64,000 nt of DNA from Catenaria anguillulae PL171 (taxonomy: Eukaryota > Blastocladiomycota > Blastocladiomycetes > Blastocladiales > Catenariaceae), in assembly GCA_002102555.1 (NCBI GenBank), contig MCFL01000018.1, positions 406,700 through 470,699 on the forward strand, read 5' to 3'. The stretch's first letter is position 1. Each line of letters starts with the position of its first letter. The notes under the pieces were generated by a model. It was not told where the DNA came from. It did not search any database and saw nothing but the letters and a program-made list of their open reading frames with translations. The translations under genes were made by a program, and so were the position numbers. This document shows positions 23,101 through 34,082 of the stretch, in pieces.

Positions 23101-23993
23101 GGCTCCCGTGGCGCTCACGAAAATCATGGCAAACCTTGGAGTGGTCAACAGAAACATTCACTCCGTCGGTACCCGGGTCGACACGGTCGGTACTTAACCA
23201 AGTCAAAACGATGGCCGCAGACTAGTTGCGTTGGGCACGCGAGTGTCACTGATCGAACAAGGCTCATCGTCCAAGAACGAACGCGCACCCACTTCCTGTG
23301 CCCGATGCCCTCGCCAAATCTCTGGGTCTTGCAAAGGACGGCGGATACGCAAACACGTCCGTCCCGGTCGCGGCTACCCGTCGTGAATCACCACCGCCAT
23401 GCCGGTGTTTGATGGAATCAAGTACGCCGTGCCGGTGCATGACCCGAAGGTGGCAAAGATCGAGCCCACCGCGCACAAGGACCAACACGCCAAGGAGCAG
23501 GAACTCGTGACCCGCCAGCACGCACTGACCTGGCAGCATCGGCGCGCCCCTTCCCAAGCTCTCTCTCAGGTCACCGGTGTCGTCGGCTCTGGCAGCAGTA
23601 CCATTGTCCGACGAGTTTATCATTGCCGACGCTACTCGCTCGACCGTGTCTTGCCCCTCGCGCCCAACCAACGCCACGAGTACGGCACCCAACGCGCATG
23701 GGCAGGCCGAACCACCGCTCGGACAGTCACAACTCTCGCTGCTCGACAGACGCGGACTCGTTCTAGGGCCTGCCCGCGGGCTTGCACATCTCGGACTTGG
23801 CCTCTGGCTTGGCGAGACGGACTGGACTTTGGGCTCCAACGACACAGGCTCGACCTCGGGCGACGACTCAGACGAAGAAAGTGATTTTGGGCCGGCAAGT
23901 CGATCGTGTACCAGAAGCAGACTCGACACAATGGGCATAGGCAAGTACCAGTTGGGATGGATTGCAATTGTATTAATATGTGCACAAGTATGA
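23101..23993 (+). CDS. unassigned protein, several frame breaks
   Basis: A start MAPVALTKIMANLGVVNR is followed by NIHSVGTRVDT. After a possible short intron comes LVALGTRVSLIEQ, echoing the GTRV pattern. Then PDALAKSLGLAKDGGYANTS, MPVFDGIKYAVPVHDPKVAK, PLSDEFIIADATRSTVSC, an acidic SGDDSDEESDFG stretch and a hydrophobic end GIGKYQLGWIAIVLICAQV occur in order but in shifting frames. Each change is consistent with one lost base. The opposite strand has a 313-residue open frame that I judge a shadow because it lacks such blocks. I recognise no family. The hydrophobic C-terminus could be a tail anchor if the gene is real. Confidence 0.35.
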
Positions 23994-24435
23994 ATACATC
24001 CTTTTCTTGAGGGAAAAAAAAAACTGCATCTATATTTGAGAAAACAGAACACCAATGGGAACGCCGCGTGAAGGTAGCGGGAACTCTCACAAGTGCAGTG
24101 CGGAATGCAGACATGCCGTTGCAGAACTGGAGAGGTTGGCGTATCGGAATGAATATGGTCGTCGAAGACAGCTGTTGACGAAGTAAGCGTCAAAGCGACC
24201 GTCAAGTGTCTGAGATCAGCGGATGGGATCGATGGGCCATCTCAGTTCACCTCGTATCACCACAAGCCAGCGTCCATTTTCCCCTGTCTTCAGTGCATTC
24301 AGGCATCGCAATAGTTCAGCGTCGCAAGTTTCTCGTCAAATGCAACGTCGCCCTTTGTTGTGAAGCCCGAATGCAACCAACCAACCCCTGACTGTCACCG
24401 ACCACCAATCGCACCGCTCAAATCCCATTGCCATC
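23994..24435. other. intergenic
   Basis: Nothing recognisable apart from an A-run near 24019; upstream flank of the LYR-like gene. Confidence 0.4.
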
Positions 24436-24726
24436 ATGATTTCAAGAAACCCATCCATTTCCTTCTACCGTCACGCTCTGCGCACGATATCCCGGTTCCC
24501 CATCGATTCCTTGCGCCCCAAGCTGCGATACAACACCCGCCACGCCCTCGAGCTCTACCGCCAAGCGGACCCGGCCACCGCAGACCGGATACGGTCGCAG
24601 GCACTCTTCGATTTCAACGTCCTCCGGGCGCTGGGCACAAGAATGCCCGCCGAGGATCTCGAGCGCATGTTTAAGGGGCACGAAGTCAAGTTGGGACAGG
24701 CCAATGGGAGGAAGGGGACGGTATGA
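24436..24726 (+). CDS. small LYR-motif (Complex1_LYR-like) protein
   Basis: A 96-residue single-exon protein. The N-terminal helix ISFYRHALRTISRFP, with F-Y-R at the L-Y-R position followed by LRPKLRYNTRHALELYRQ, follows the LYR/Complex1 pattern of small basic mitochondrial proteins that contact acyl carrier protein and Fe-S or respiratory complexes. The length, positive charge and helix spacing fit. Which subfamily (LYRM or an assembly factor) cannot be decided. The start is the first ATG of the frame, and no intron is needed. Confidence 0.55.
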   Translation: MISRNPSISFYRHALRTISRFPIDSLRPKLRYNTRHALELYRQADPATADRIRSQALFDFNVLRALGTRMPAEDLERMFKGHEVKLGQANGRKGTV

Positions 24727-25502
24727 AGTTGTTGTGAACCAGCTGCACACAAACACTGTATATCAAATCACTGGACCTGGATGATGCTCGGTGACCTTCG
24801 GGTGACACCCTCCCAGGGAATGCATGCCAATGAGAAGCAAAATCATTCATGGCAAAGCCTCTTTCTTGTCGATTGTCATCACACCGACTCTTGCCTATCC
24901 CCTTGCTCTCGACCAGTTCTTCACCTTGGCGGTTCCCACAATAATGTGAGGGGAATGAACGAAGTGTCAATTTCAACCCCTCCGCCACGTCTGCGACACG
25001 CAAGCTGCGGCATGTCCAGTACCGGGGAGGATAGGGATACATACGCCTCGTATGTATTCGGATGGGACCGGGGAGCAGATCGGCCGAGCTATGCACCTGT
25101 CTGTCAGAAACATTGCTCTGCTTTCACCGATTCCCGATTGTATCGGTGGCCGATAATAGATCATGACCTCGATCACCTGAGGCCATGAACAAATCACTTG
25201 ATACGGGGTCCAACCTGTTGGGACACTGGCAGACCAATTCCACATGCCAGTGTTGATGTGTTAGCGACTTTGCAGCATGTGTGAATTTCGGTTTGTAATC
25301 TGCCCCTTGTTCTTGCCAAATATTTATCATTGCACATTTCGTCTTCGTTGCTGGGAAAGAACAGCAGGAAGGATAAAAGGGGATTGCGAACCCTCCTCTT
25401 GAAATTAACGCACCTGCTGCGAACATTCACGCCCTTCCGATTTCATCAGCGAGACAGGCCAATCGACCTATCTCCACAGACTACGATCGATCGCATGCAC
25501 AA
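24727..25502. other. intergenic, about 775 bases
   Basis: One of the longer empty stretches. It precedes the ethanolamine ammonia-lyase gene and holds short alternating open frames without features. I saw no tRNA cloverleaf or long repeat by eye. Confidence 0.4.
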
Positions 25503-28200
25503 ATGAGCCCACCACCTGCCATCTCATCCGCCGCCGCTACGACCGCCACTTCTTCGTCGGTCGTGGTGGTTCCACAAGACCCACAAACCACCCCGATACC
25601 GCGTCCACAGCACCCTTTCGAGTATGTCCGCACCTTGCGTTCCCATCCCTCGTACACCCACATGATATCCGCTCAAACATGTCAATAAATATACACTAGC
25701 CCGAGCGCTGACGACGACCCGCACTCGGTTCCGACCCGTCCGCTCCATTCAACCGAAGCGCCCGAAGACCTCCGCCTGCTGTATGGCCAAGCCAACGAGT
25801 TCAAGGAGGGCGATGAAGCCTTGGGCGTTTCGGCACCCACCCCCGCGCACCGTCTCGCAGCACGCTTGCAACTGTCCACCTTCCGACTGGGCGACATTTC
25901 GCCCGCTCGCTTTGACGCTCCAGCCGATTCGGACCCGTCTCGTCATTCATCGAATCGGGTATTGACCCGGTCGTCGCATCGCGAATCGCACATTGGACGC
26001 TTGGCGACCTGCGCGTCTTTCTGCTTGAGGAACCCAATGAGGCTCGGATTCGTGAAATTATGCCTGGGTTGAGGAGCGAGGTGATTGCCGGTGTAGTCAA
26101 GCTCATGTCCAACGAGGAGCTCATCAAGGTGGCAAGTAAGATTTGGAATCCCGTAGCCAAAGGTCGGTCCCTGGGAACTCGTGGTGTGTTTGCGAGCCGC
26201 ATTCAGCCCAATAGTGCGACAGACGATCCCGAGGAGGTGCTTATGAGTATCTTGGAGGGATTGAGCTATGGATGTGGCGATGCAATCTTTGGTGCGTAGC
26301 ATGCAGAGAACAACTCGGATCCAAGGCTAGTTTTCTCACATCTCGTCTGTTCCCAGGCATCAATATTGTTGCGTCCGACTTGCCCAACGTTGCCACGCTC
26401 GAGTCCATCCTCCTCGACGTGATCCAAACATTCAAACTCGAGTCCGCCACCCGCCACTGTGTGCTCGCCCACATTGAGGAACAAATGGCGGTCCACGCCA
26501 ACCGCCACCTTCCTTTGCCCCCTCTCCTCCTCTTCCACACCGGCGCGCAAACCGCCCACACTGTATTGTCGTCCACGCCCGGCTCCTCACTCGTCCGCGT
26601 CGCGTTCCAATCCATTGGCGGGACCACCGCCGTCAACCGGGTGTTTGGCGTGACGGTCGACTCGCTTCTGGCGCACGCGCGGTCCATTCCCGTGTCCTCG
26701 ACCACTGGCCTGTACTTTGAAACTGGGCAAGGGTCTGCCGTGACCAACAACGCGGCACACGGCATCGACATGGTGACGTGCGAGTCGCGCGCACACGGGC
26801 TCGCGCGCGCCCTGCGCCGTGCCACTGGCCACTGGTGCATTGTCAACACGGTTGCGGGCTTTATTGGGCCCGAAGTGTTCAAGACGCGCGCCCAGCTGGT
26901 GCGTGCGTGCCTCGAGGACGTGACCATGGGCAAGTTGCATGGGCTCACCTTTGGCTTGGATATCTGTAGCACGTATCATATGGGGTGCACGCTGGACGAT
27001 ATGCAGCAGGTCCAGGATGAGGTGTTGAGGGCCGGGCCGGGGTTTTACATGAGTGTGGCAGGGCGGAATGATCCAATGCTGTCGTACATTACGACCGGAT
27101 TCAGGGATCATCCGCGGCTCAGGGAGACGTTTGGGGTGCGCGGGACGGACGAGATGCGTGGATTCTTTGCGGACGAGTTGGGCGTCATGGATGCCGAGGG
27201 AAGAATGACGAGCAGGGCTGGGGATACTGAATGGGTCTATGTGCAGTACCGGAAGCGAAAGGGAGACCAGCGGAGCGAAGACGAGTTGAGAGCAGAGGCC
27301 AGGACCATTTTGGCCAAGCTGCAGGCCCGTGGGATGGACCTGGGGTACGGCCACGATGGGGCATTCGGCCCGCCCGCAGAGGTCAAGGAGCGGTTGCAGG
27401 CCATTTACGAGGATGCAAAGCGGGCAGTCAGGTTGGAGCTCGATGTGGATCGCGTGCATCGGTCAATGCGAGCACAGTCAGCGAGGGAGCCTGAAGTTAT
27501 TGCGCTCGAGACGACGGCGCACAGCCGAGACGAGTACTTGGCCAAGCCCACCACGGGCGAATCACTTGCCCCGCATTCACTGGCTGCCCTTCGCGACGTT
27601 TCCCGACGCGGTGCCGTCCCATCCACACAGGGTCTGTCCCGGCCGCCGCCTGCACGTGCCGTGATTATTCTTGGGGACGGCCTCAACGCCGACGCCGTGC
27701 ACGAATCGGGCGCCGACCTCGTAGCTGCGATCCAATCTGCCTGTGCACAACAAGACATCGACGTTCATCCAACCACACTGCTCGTGCGCAACGCCCGAGT
27801 CCGTGTCGGGTACCAGATTGGGCACGAGCTGTTTGCGCAACGTGCGACCGACGACAACGTTGTGCTAAGTCCTGACCAGCTTGGGATCGTGTTTCTGATT
27901 GTGGGCGAGCGACCTGGCAATGGGAACAATACCATGAGCGTGTACCAAGTCGCGGCGGGTGCGGACAAGTGGGCCAGTGGCCGCGTGGATCATTGTGATG
28001 CACGCGTCGTTTCGGGCATTTCGAACCGAGCATTGCGGCCGCTCGAGGCGGCACAAGAGTGTCTCAAGTTTGTCGAGGAAGCCTTGGTGATGGCCGCAGT
28101 TGAAAAGGGAAAGACGGGCGGTGGGAGTGTTGGAGGGATTGAGGTGCCAACCTCAAGAGTGGGCGACGAGACCAAGGACCAGCGATCAAATGCTGTTTGA
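25503..28200 (+). CDS. eutBC: ethanolamine ammonia-lyase, EutB-EutC fusion
   Basis: Adenosylcobalamin-type lyase converting ethanolamine to acetaldehyde and ammonia; bacteria encode its large and small subunits separately. Exons 25503-25621, 25700-26291 and 26357-28200 give 851 residues once a missing C near 25937 is allowed. After 40 low-complexity residues, the EutB part (about 60-610) shows ANEFKEGDEALG, AARLQLSTFRLGDIS, LSYGCGDAIFGIN, FQSIGGTTAVNRVFGV, YFETGQGSA (catalytic-Glu motif), NTVAGFIGPEVF and GLDICSTYHM. A linker leads into the EutC part (about 625-825), with VIILGDGLNADAVH and GIVFLIVGERPG, the cobalamin-side motif. It is continuous in one exon across the junction, so the fusion is real in this sequence. 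No reactivase (EutA) or microcompartment genes are visible nearby. Typical fungal introns argue against bacterial contamination. Confidence 0.92.
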
Positions 28201-28562
28201 GCCATGAGCTTAGGTCGGCCCAGTGGTGTGAGTGTATCAGTATGAAGCTTCCTTGAATATATGTACGACTCGCAATGCATTGTTTCCTTGCTGCCATAGA
28301 TCATCATTTGTCAAAGTGATGTAGTCCCTATGTCTCCTGAACACCAATCACGCGGCCGTTGAGAGTATGATGAAGCTTGCAGTTTGGACCAGGCCATGTG
28401 AAATAAGACACCCGAAATGACATGAGAAAGTAAGAAATCACGGGAAATAAGAAACACAAAGTGGAACGAATGGTGCAAGCAGGAACAAGAAGGACCAACA
28501 AGACCAGCTAAAGTGAAGCGCATGAATGCGCATGAAAGGATCCAGCCCTGGAACTTGTGTGC
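28201..28562. other. convergent 3' intergenic region
   Basis: Lies between the stop codons of the lyase fusion and the Rmd1-like gene. It is A/T-richer than its surroundings, has no coding features, and presumably carries both polyadenylation regions. Confidence 0.45.
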
Positions 28563-30351
28563 TTAGGCACCGCCGCGCGAAAACTGCAAGTAGTCAAAGA
28601 GGATGGTGATGATGCCAATGACGATTTCCATGCCAATCAAGATGATCACGATCCACTCGAGCTGCTCGCCGTGGGTGCTGGTGAGATGCTCCTTCAACCT
28701 GTCAGGTCGTTGATGAGCAACAGGTTAGCGACCTGGGACATGAACGCGAAAATGGAAAGCAGGATGAAAACAACGCACATGTCAAGCAAATCCGAAATGA
28801 CCGACACTCGCTGGTTGAGCAATTCAACACGTTGCGTGATCTCCAAGTAGCTCCGAATGGCCTGGTACAAGGGTTCGAGCGCCGGCTCGGACCAAAACAC
28901 CTCGGGGACGTCAAGCACGTTGGAGATGAGGTTGACATTAATCCGCATGATGAAAAGCTGCCCAATCTTCTTGGTGATGGCCGTCCGAGACATGGGAACC
29001 TTGCCCGTCATGGCCATTGTTTGCGGAATGTGTTTTGTGGCCGAGATGGTTTCCTCCATCAAGCCCTCAAACAAGGTCAGCTTGGTGGATTGTGCAATGG
29101 CGTGCGAGATGGTCAGTTTGGCCATGTAGTTGGCGGGGTTCTTGAGCGAAATGCTGCAGGAAAGACAAAAGAGGAGTGGGCGTCAGGATCCGGCGCAGGT
29201 ATCATCGGGTGGCGAGACAACAGCGTCGTACATGTCATTATAAATACGCGGCTGGTAGTTGCCGTGGTAAAACGACACAAATTCCTCAAGCTGGACGAGT
29301 TCTGGGTCGAGCGACTCCTCCTCGAATGGCGAAAATCGGCGCAGCAGGTCGCGCTCCTCGTCCTCGGTGAATCCCCACTGTTGGAAGACAACAACACAAA
29401 AATAATGTTCGGTCACGTTGAATCAACAAAAAAAGGCGGAAACAAGGAAGAAAGCGGCCGTACGAAAACCACAACACCATAGTCATATATGAACACCTCT
29501 CCCATATTCTGTTGAAAGATACCCATGGCCTCGGTGTGCACCCGGTATGTCTCCTGTGCATCCATATTTGTCGGATCAGGCCGCTGGCCGGGGGGTGTGC
29601 TGGATCCGTTGACGGCCGCCGGTGGAGCCACCATCCCATCGGGCACGTTGGGCAGCTGCGTGACGTGCAGCGGATTCCGTGCAGGCGCCGCGGCGTGATG
29701 TACATGCTGGTGCGATTGCATCATCCCAGGCGCCACGGGCCCAAAGCCCGACGTATTTGTGGGTTGCGGAACGCTTTGGCCAACCGACGAGTATAAGCAC
29801 ACGTAGGCGCACTCATCAAACTTGCGCGGAGGCGCCAAGTGCGGCGACTGCTTGAGGAGATCAATGAGCTCGTCGAGGCGGTAAGCATTGGCGACGCAGT
29901 AGGCCGTGACCCTCGGAAGCTTTTTGCGATCAAGCTTGCCAATACGCTCGGGGGGCACGTGGGTGAGTTGATCGAACAAGTCCTCAGCTTCGGGGAGGAG
30001 CATGTCCTCTGGGATTTGCGAAGGTTGCGTCGTGGGAGCATCCTCGGGGAACAGCGTGAGCTTTTGCGCCGTTTTTGTGGTACGCTGCGGCTGCTTGGGC
30101 TTTGCTTTTGCCACATTGGGGCCGGGGCCGATGCCAGCAGTGCCTGGCGGGCTTGTGACGGCGGCGGTCGGGACCGAGGGATGGGGATGGGCACCAGCGT
30201 TGGCGGCGGCCGAGGGGCCAATGTGGGACGGGCCGTTGGGCCCGGTGGCGGCGGGGCCGGCCATGGGCATGGTGCCGTAGAGAGTATCGGCGGTGGAGGT
30301 TGGCAGCTGGCTGTAGCCGGCCTTGCTACGTTTTGCAGGTTGGCGCGACAT
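28563..30351 (-). CDS. Rmd1/Sif-type DUF155 membrane protein
   Basis: Four exons (30351-29464, 29377-29232, 29153-28779, 28698-28563) total 1545 nt, giving 514 residues with no breaks. About 130 low-complexity residues are followed by RVTAYCVANAYRLDELIDLL, GEVFIYDYGVVVFWGFTEDE and FVSFYHGNYQPRIYNDIISL. Next come ISHAIAQSTKLTLFE, LFIMRINVNLISNVLD, EPLYQAIRSYLEITQRVELL and HGEQLEWIVIILIG with a C-terminal helix. These are the conserved blocks of the DUF155 family (yeast Rmd1/Rmd8, fission yeast Sif, human RMND1). The best-studied relatives act at mitochondrial inner-membrane translation or are membrane proteins linked to nuclear/ER factors; the exact role here is open. I chose the ATG at 30351 because the longer frame runs through a poly-G tract. 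It lies head to head with PRP28. Confidence 0.88.
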
Positions 30352-30366
30352 GGGGCAGTGGCTGTT

Positions 30367-30379
30367 GGGGGGGGGGGGG
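30367..30379. repeat. 13-base G homopolymer
   Basis: Uninterrupted G run in the 336-bp space between the start codons of the Rmd1-like gene and PRP28. Its length is likely unreliable given the run-length errors elsewhere. Confidence 0.9.
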
Positions 30380-30687
30380 AATGACAGAGTGTACTTGGTC
30401 GTTTGAATGCGCAAAACTTCTCACAAAGAGCGAGACAATAAAGAATACATGGGTCTTTGCATTCAGGTTGGCGCGGGAGGGAGAGTGGTCTAATGGTCGC
30501 CAACGAAGACAATGAGATGTCCTCATGCCCAGAATATGGAAGCCACATGGAAGCATCGCCACGTGCAATCGTTCGAGAAGAGCCTTCTGTTTTTGACGAT
30601 TCACAATTGCCTCTGTATCGAAATCTTGCCTGAGATCAATCTATCTCTGGTACCGCATGCAAAGAACTCAAGGCACCACACATTGCA

Positions 30688-33251
30688 ATGTCATCGTCAT
30701 CATCCGCGCCGTCACCCGCGCCCAAAACCAACGGCAGCAGGCAGCCGCTTTCCCTCGAGGACGTGCTCAAGCAAAAGGCCGCCGAGCAGGCTGCCGGCGC
30801 AAAGCCAAAGTTCCTCTCCAAGGAGGAGCGGCAAAAGCTCGCTCTCGCAAAGCGGGCCGAGGAGGTGGAGCGCATTCGTGATCGCCAGCTCGCAGAAAAG
30901 CAGCATCGCTCAACCTTCTTTGACGAGGCCAAGGAACTTGCCAAAGGTCTGTCCACCATTTTTTGTCCTCGTCGGCCCGAATGACTTGAGGCCTGACGGT
31001 TGTGACCATTCACTCTTGTTTGCAGCTGAGCAAGAAAAACGTTACGGGAGCTCGACTTCTCGCTTCCGAAACGACGGTTTCTCATCCGATTGGCGACAAA
31101 ATCGCGACCGCGACGCTGGCGGATACCGCGACCGCGATCGCCCATCTGGTGGTGGCAGTGGCAGCAGCGGTCACTGGTCGCGCGACCGGGACCGTGATCG
31201 ATACAATGCCAGCAGCCGTAGCGACAACAGCAACGCTCGTCGCCGCTCACCCAGCCCGCGCTCACGCTCCAATCTCAACGCATCCTCGCCTCTGCATCCG
31301 CAGGCAACATGGATCCCGATGACGACCCGTCCCTCGCACACCTCACACCGCAAGAGCGCGACCAAATCCGCGCTCGGTACATGGGCCAAGACAACAAAAA
31401 GAAGCAAAAGCGCCGCATGAACGAGCGGAGGTTTGTATTTGACTGGGACGCTGGCGAGGACACGTCTCGGGACGCAAATCCGCTGTATGAAAAGCGGGTT
31501 GGATACTCGGCCTATGGCCGTGGACACATTGGCGGTGTGGATCCCAACGACAAGGACTATGACCAGTCGCAGCAGGACAACCGCCATTGGTCGGAAAAGT
31601 CGCTCAAGGAGATGAAGGAGAGGGATTGGCGCATTTTCAAGGAAGACTTCGATATCGCGACCAAAGGTGCGCGCGATTCATTTCATGTTTTTTTTCCGCC
31701 ATCCAGCTTCGGATATCTGAACCTGTATCTCAACCAACTGCAACAACAGGTGGTAACATCCCTCACCCGCTCCGCTCCTGGCGCGAATCGACCATTCCAC
31801 CACGCATCCTGCACGTCATCGACACAGTTGGGTACAAGGAACCCACACCGATCCAGCGCCAAGCCATTCCAATTGGCCTGCAAGGCCGCGACATGCTGGG
31901 TATTGCCGAAACCGGCTCTGGTAAAACGCTTACCTTTCTCGTCCCCTTGCTCTCCTTCATTCTCAAACTGCCGAAAATCACCGAAGAAATGCCAACCTCG
32001 GTCCCTATGCACTCATCATGGTCCCGACGCGCGAACTCGCGCAACAAATGAGGTCGAGGCCATGAAGTTTGCCGCGCCGCTCGGGTACAGCTGCGTGTCG
32101 ATTGTCGGTGGGCATGCCATTGAAGAGCAGAGTTTTGCCCTGTCGCGCGGGTGCGAGATTGTGATTGCGACGCCCGGTCGACTCAAGGATTGTTTGGATC
32201 GGCACATTGTTGTGCTGGGCCAGTGCATGTACGTGGTCATGGACGAGGCGGATCGCATGATTGATATGGGGTTCGAGGCAGATGTCACGTACATTTTGGA
32301 TCAGTTGCCCGTGAGCGAGGAGGAATTGAGGAGCGCAAGGTCAAGGCCGCGGCAGAGAGCGCAAAGAAGGAGATGGATCGCGAGCACCAGTTTGCGGGCA
32401 TGAATCCGTATTTGCGAGAGGCCCAGGACATGGCGGCAGCCGCAAGGGAGCTCGTGGAGGCCATGGACGTGGACGGACCCCTTGGCACGTCAAGCGGCGC
32501 GACCGACGCAAGCCGTGCACGAACCGAGCCCACGTTTCACAAGCTGCCCGAAAAAGTGCGTGAGGCGCTCGGTGGCCAGCATTTCCGTCAAACCGTGCTG
32601 TACTCTGCGACCATGCCACCGCAAGTCGAGCGCCTTGCGCAAAAGTATCTCCGGCGGCCCGCCACAGTCACCATCGGCAGCGCCGGCAAAGCCGTCGATA
32701 CTGTCGAACAGCGTGTCGAGTTCATCAACGATGAAGCCCGCAAACGCGCCCGCCTGGTCGAGCTTATCAACCAATTCCACGCGCCCATTATTGTGTTTTT
32801 CAACCGCAAGAACTCGGTCGACGCCACGGCCAAACAGCTTTCTCGTGACGGCTACCGTGTTGCCGCCCTGCACGGCGGTAAAGCGCAGGAGGTACGCGAA
32901 GAGGCCATTCAAATGCTCAAGGACGGCGATGTCGATATCCTGCTTGCAACCAACGTGGCGGGCCGTGGTCTGGACGTTCGCGACGTGTCGCTGGTCGTCA
33001 ACTTTGACATGGCCAAGAACATTGAAGAGTACACGCATCGGATCGGTCGGACGGGTCGTGCGGGCAAGACGGGTACTGCGTCACGTTCTTGACGGCGAGG
33101 ACAGCGAGGTCTTGTATGACTTGAAGAACCTGTTGCTCAAGAGCCCAGTTTCAAAGTGCCCCAAGAGTTGGCGAATCATCCCGATGCGCAGGTGCGGCCG
33201 GGGCAGTATGTGGCCAAGCGCAAGTTTGAGGAAACGCTGTATGCAAGGTGA
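30688..33251 (+). CDS. PRP28: PRP28/DDX23 DEAD-box ATPase of the U5 snRNP
   Basis: Displaces U1 from the 5' splice site during spliceosome activation. The N-terminus ([33 protein letters not shown]), an RD/RS-like basic region, [13 protein letters not shown] and [11 protein letters not shown] are specific to this helicase. The core has [17 protein letters not shown] (Q motif), TGSGKT (I), PTRELAQQ (Ia), TPGRL (Ib), DEAD (II), SAT (III), [10 protein letters not shown] (V) and [11 protein letters not shown] (VI), and the end reads [15 protein letters not shown]. Introns lie after about 30945 and 31666. Seven single-base losses (near 31295, 31992, 32049, 32332, 33081, 33094, 33150) split it, yet every piece is conserved in order, so I regard the gene as functional and the sequence as faulty. 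Confidence 0.92.
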
Positions 33252-33380
33252 TGTCGGATAATTGTTTGGCGTCCATCGTGTATTGTATCCTTCAACTATT
33301 TTTGCCTATGGCTTTTGTTTCTATTCTGCTTTATCCATCCTGGCGTGGCCAGCAAAAGGCGAACAAACTGCGACACCCCC

Positions 33381-33423
33381 CACACACACACACACCACAC
33401 CACACACACCACACACACACACA

Positions 33424-33460
<37 letters not shown>
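33381..33460. repeat. (CA)n microsatellite with interruptions
   Basis: About 80 bases of CA units broken by a few CCA steps, 130 bases past the PRP28 stop. The His/Thr-rich open frames across it are repeat artefacts. Confidence 0.95.
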
Positions 33461-33461
<1 letters not shown>

Positions 33462-34082
33462 CATCCTCCTCCCTTTCGTTTGCATTCATTTGCTTGCCAT
33501 TTGTGCTCAAAATTCATACATAATCCCTGACGCTGCCGGTGGGGGCAGATGATCGGGTCTGCGGGCAGTAGAAGCCGACACTGAGAAGACAAATCGTGAC
33601 GGCGGCATGATGGGTTCGCGAAGGCAAAGAGATTCCGAAAGAGACTTGAATATCATTGACCAAAAAATCATTTGGCTCCCGATAACGGATTAAAGTGAGT
33701 ATCACTCCCTTCGCGGCGGTAAATGGCTGATGTTATACTTGTGGCGATGATAATACCCGATGCACCATCAAAGCACGCTCGCACCTGACTGGTGATGCTG
33801 GACAGGTCCTGCGGTTATTGTCATGGTATTCCCATGTATTATACATAGCTGCCTCCATAACCAAGACGTTCCCACAAGCCCTGACGCGACGCCGACCACG
33901 CGCCAAGCATCCGCCGATGGAGCTTGGCCGGGCTGCCAATCAGTCTTGACGGTGTGTCTTGTCTTGTGCCCCAATGTTCCTCGCTCTTTCCTGCTCGGTC
34001 CCGATGATGATACATGCTGTATTGCTCATGAATGACCCATCTCAAGCCCATGCATTGTTGATATTCACACAATTGAATTGCC
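33461..34082. other. intergenic
   Basis: PRP28 3' flank to the transporter start. No coding features seen. Confidence 0.45.

Noticed and set aside
23264-24205. 313-residue minus-strand open frame
   Set aside because: Ser/Arg-rich composition with no conserved block. The plus strand shows better protein-like segments, though this region remains uncertain.
26587-27459. 290-residue open frame antisense to the ammonia-lyase
   Set aside because: Shadow of the EutB coding region, with codon pattern mirrored from the real gene.
33248-33552. His/Thr-rich open frames
   Set aside because: Produced by the CA microsatellite.
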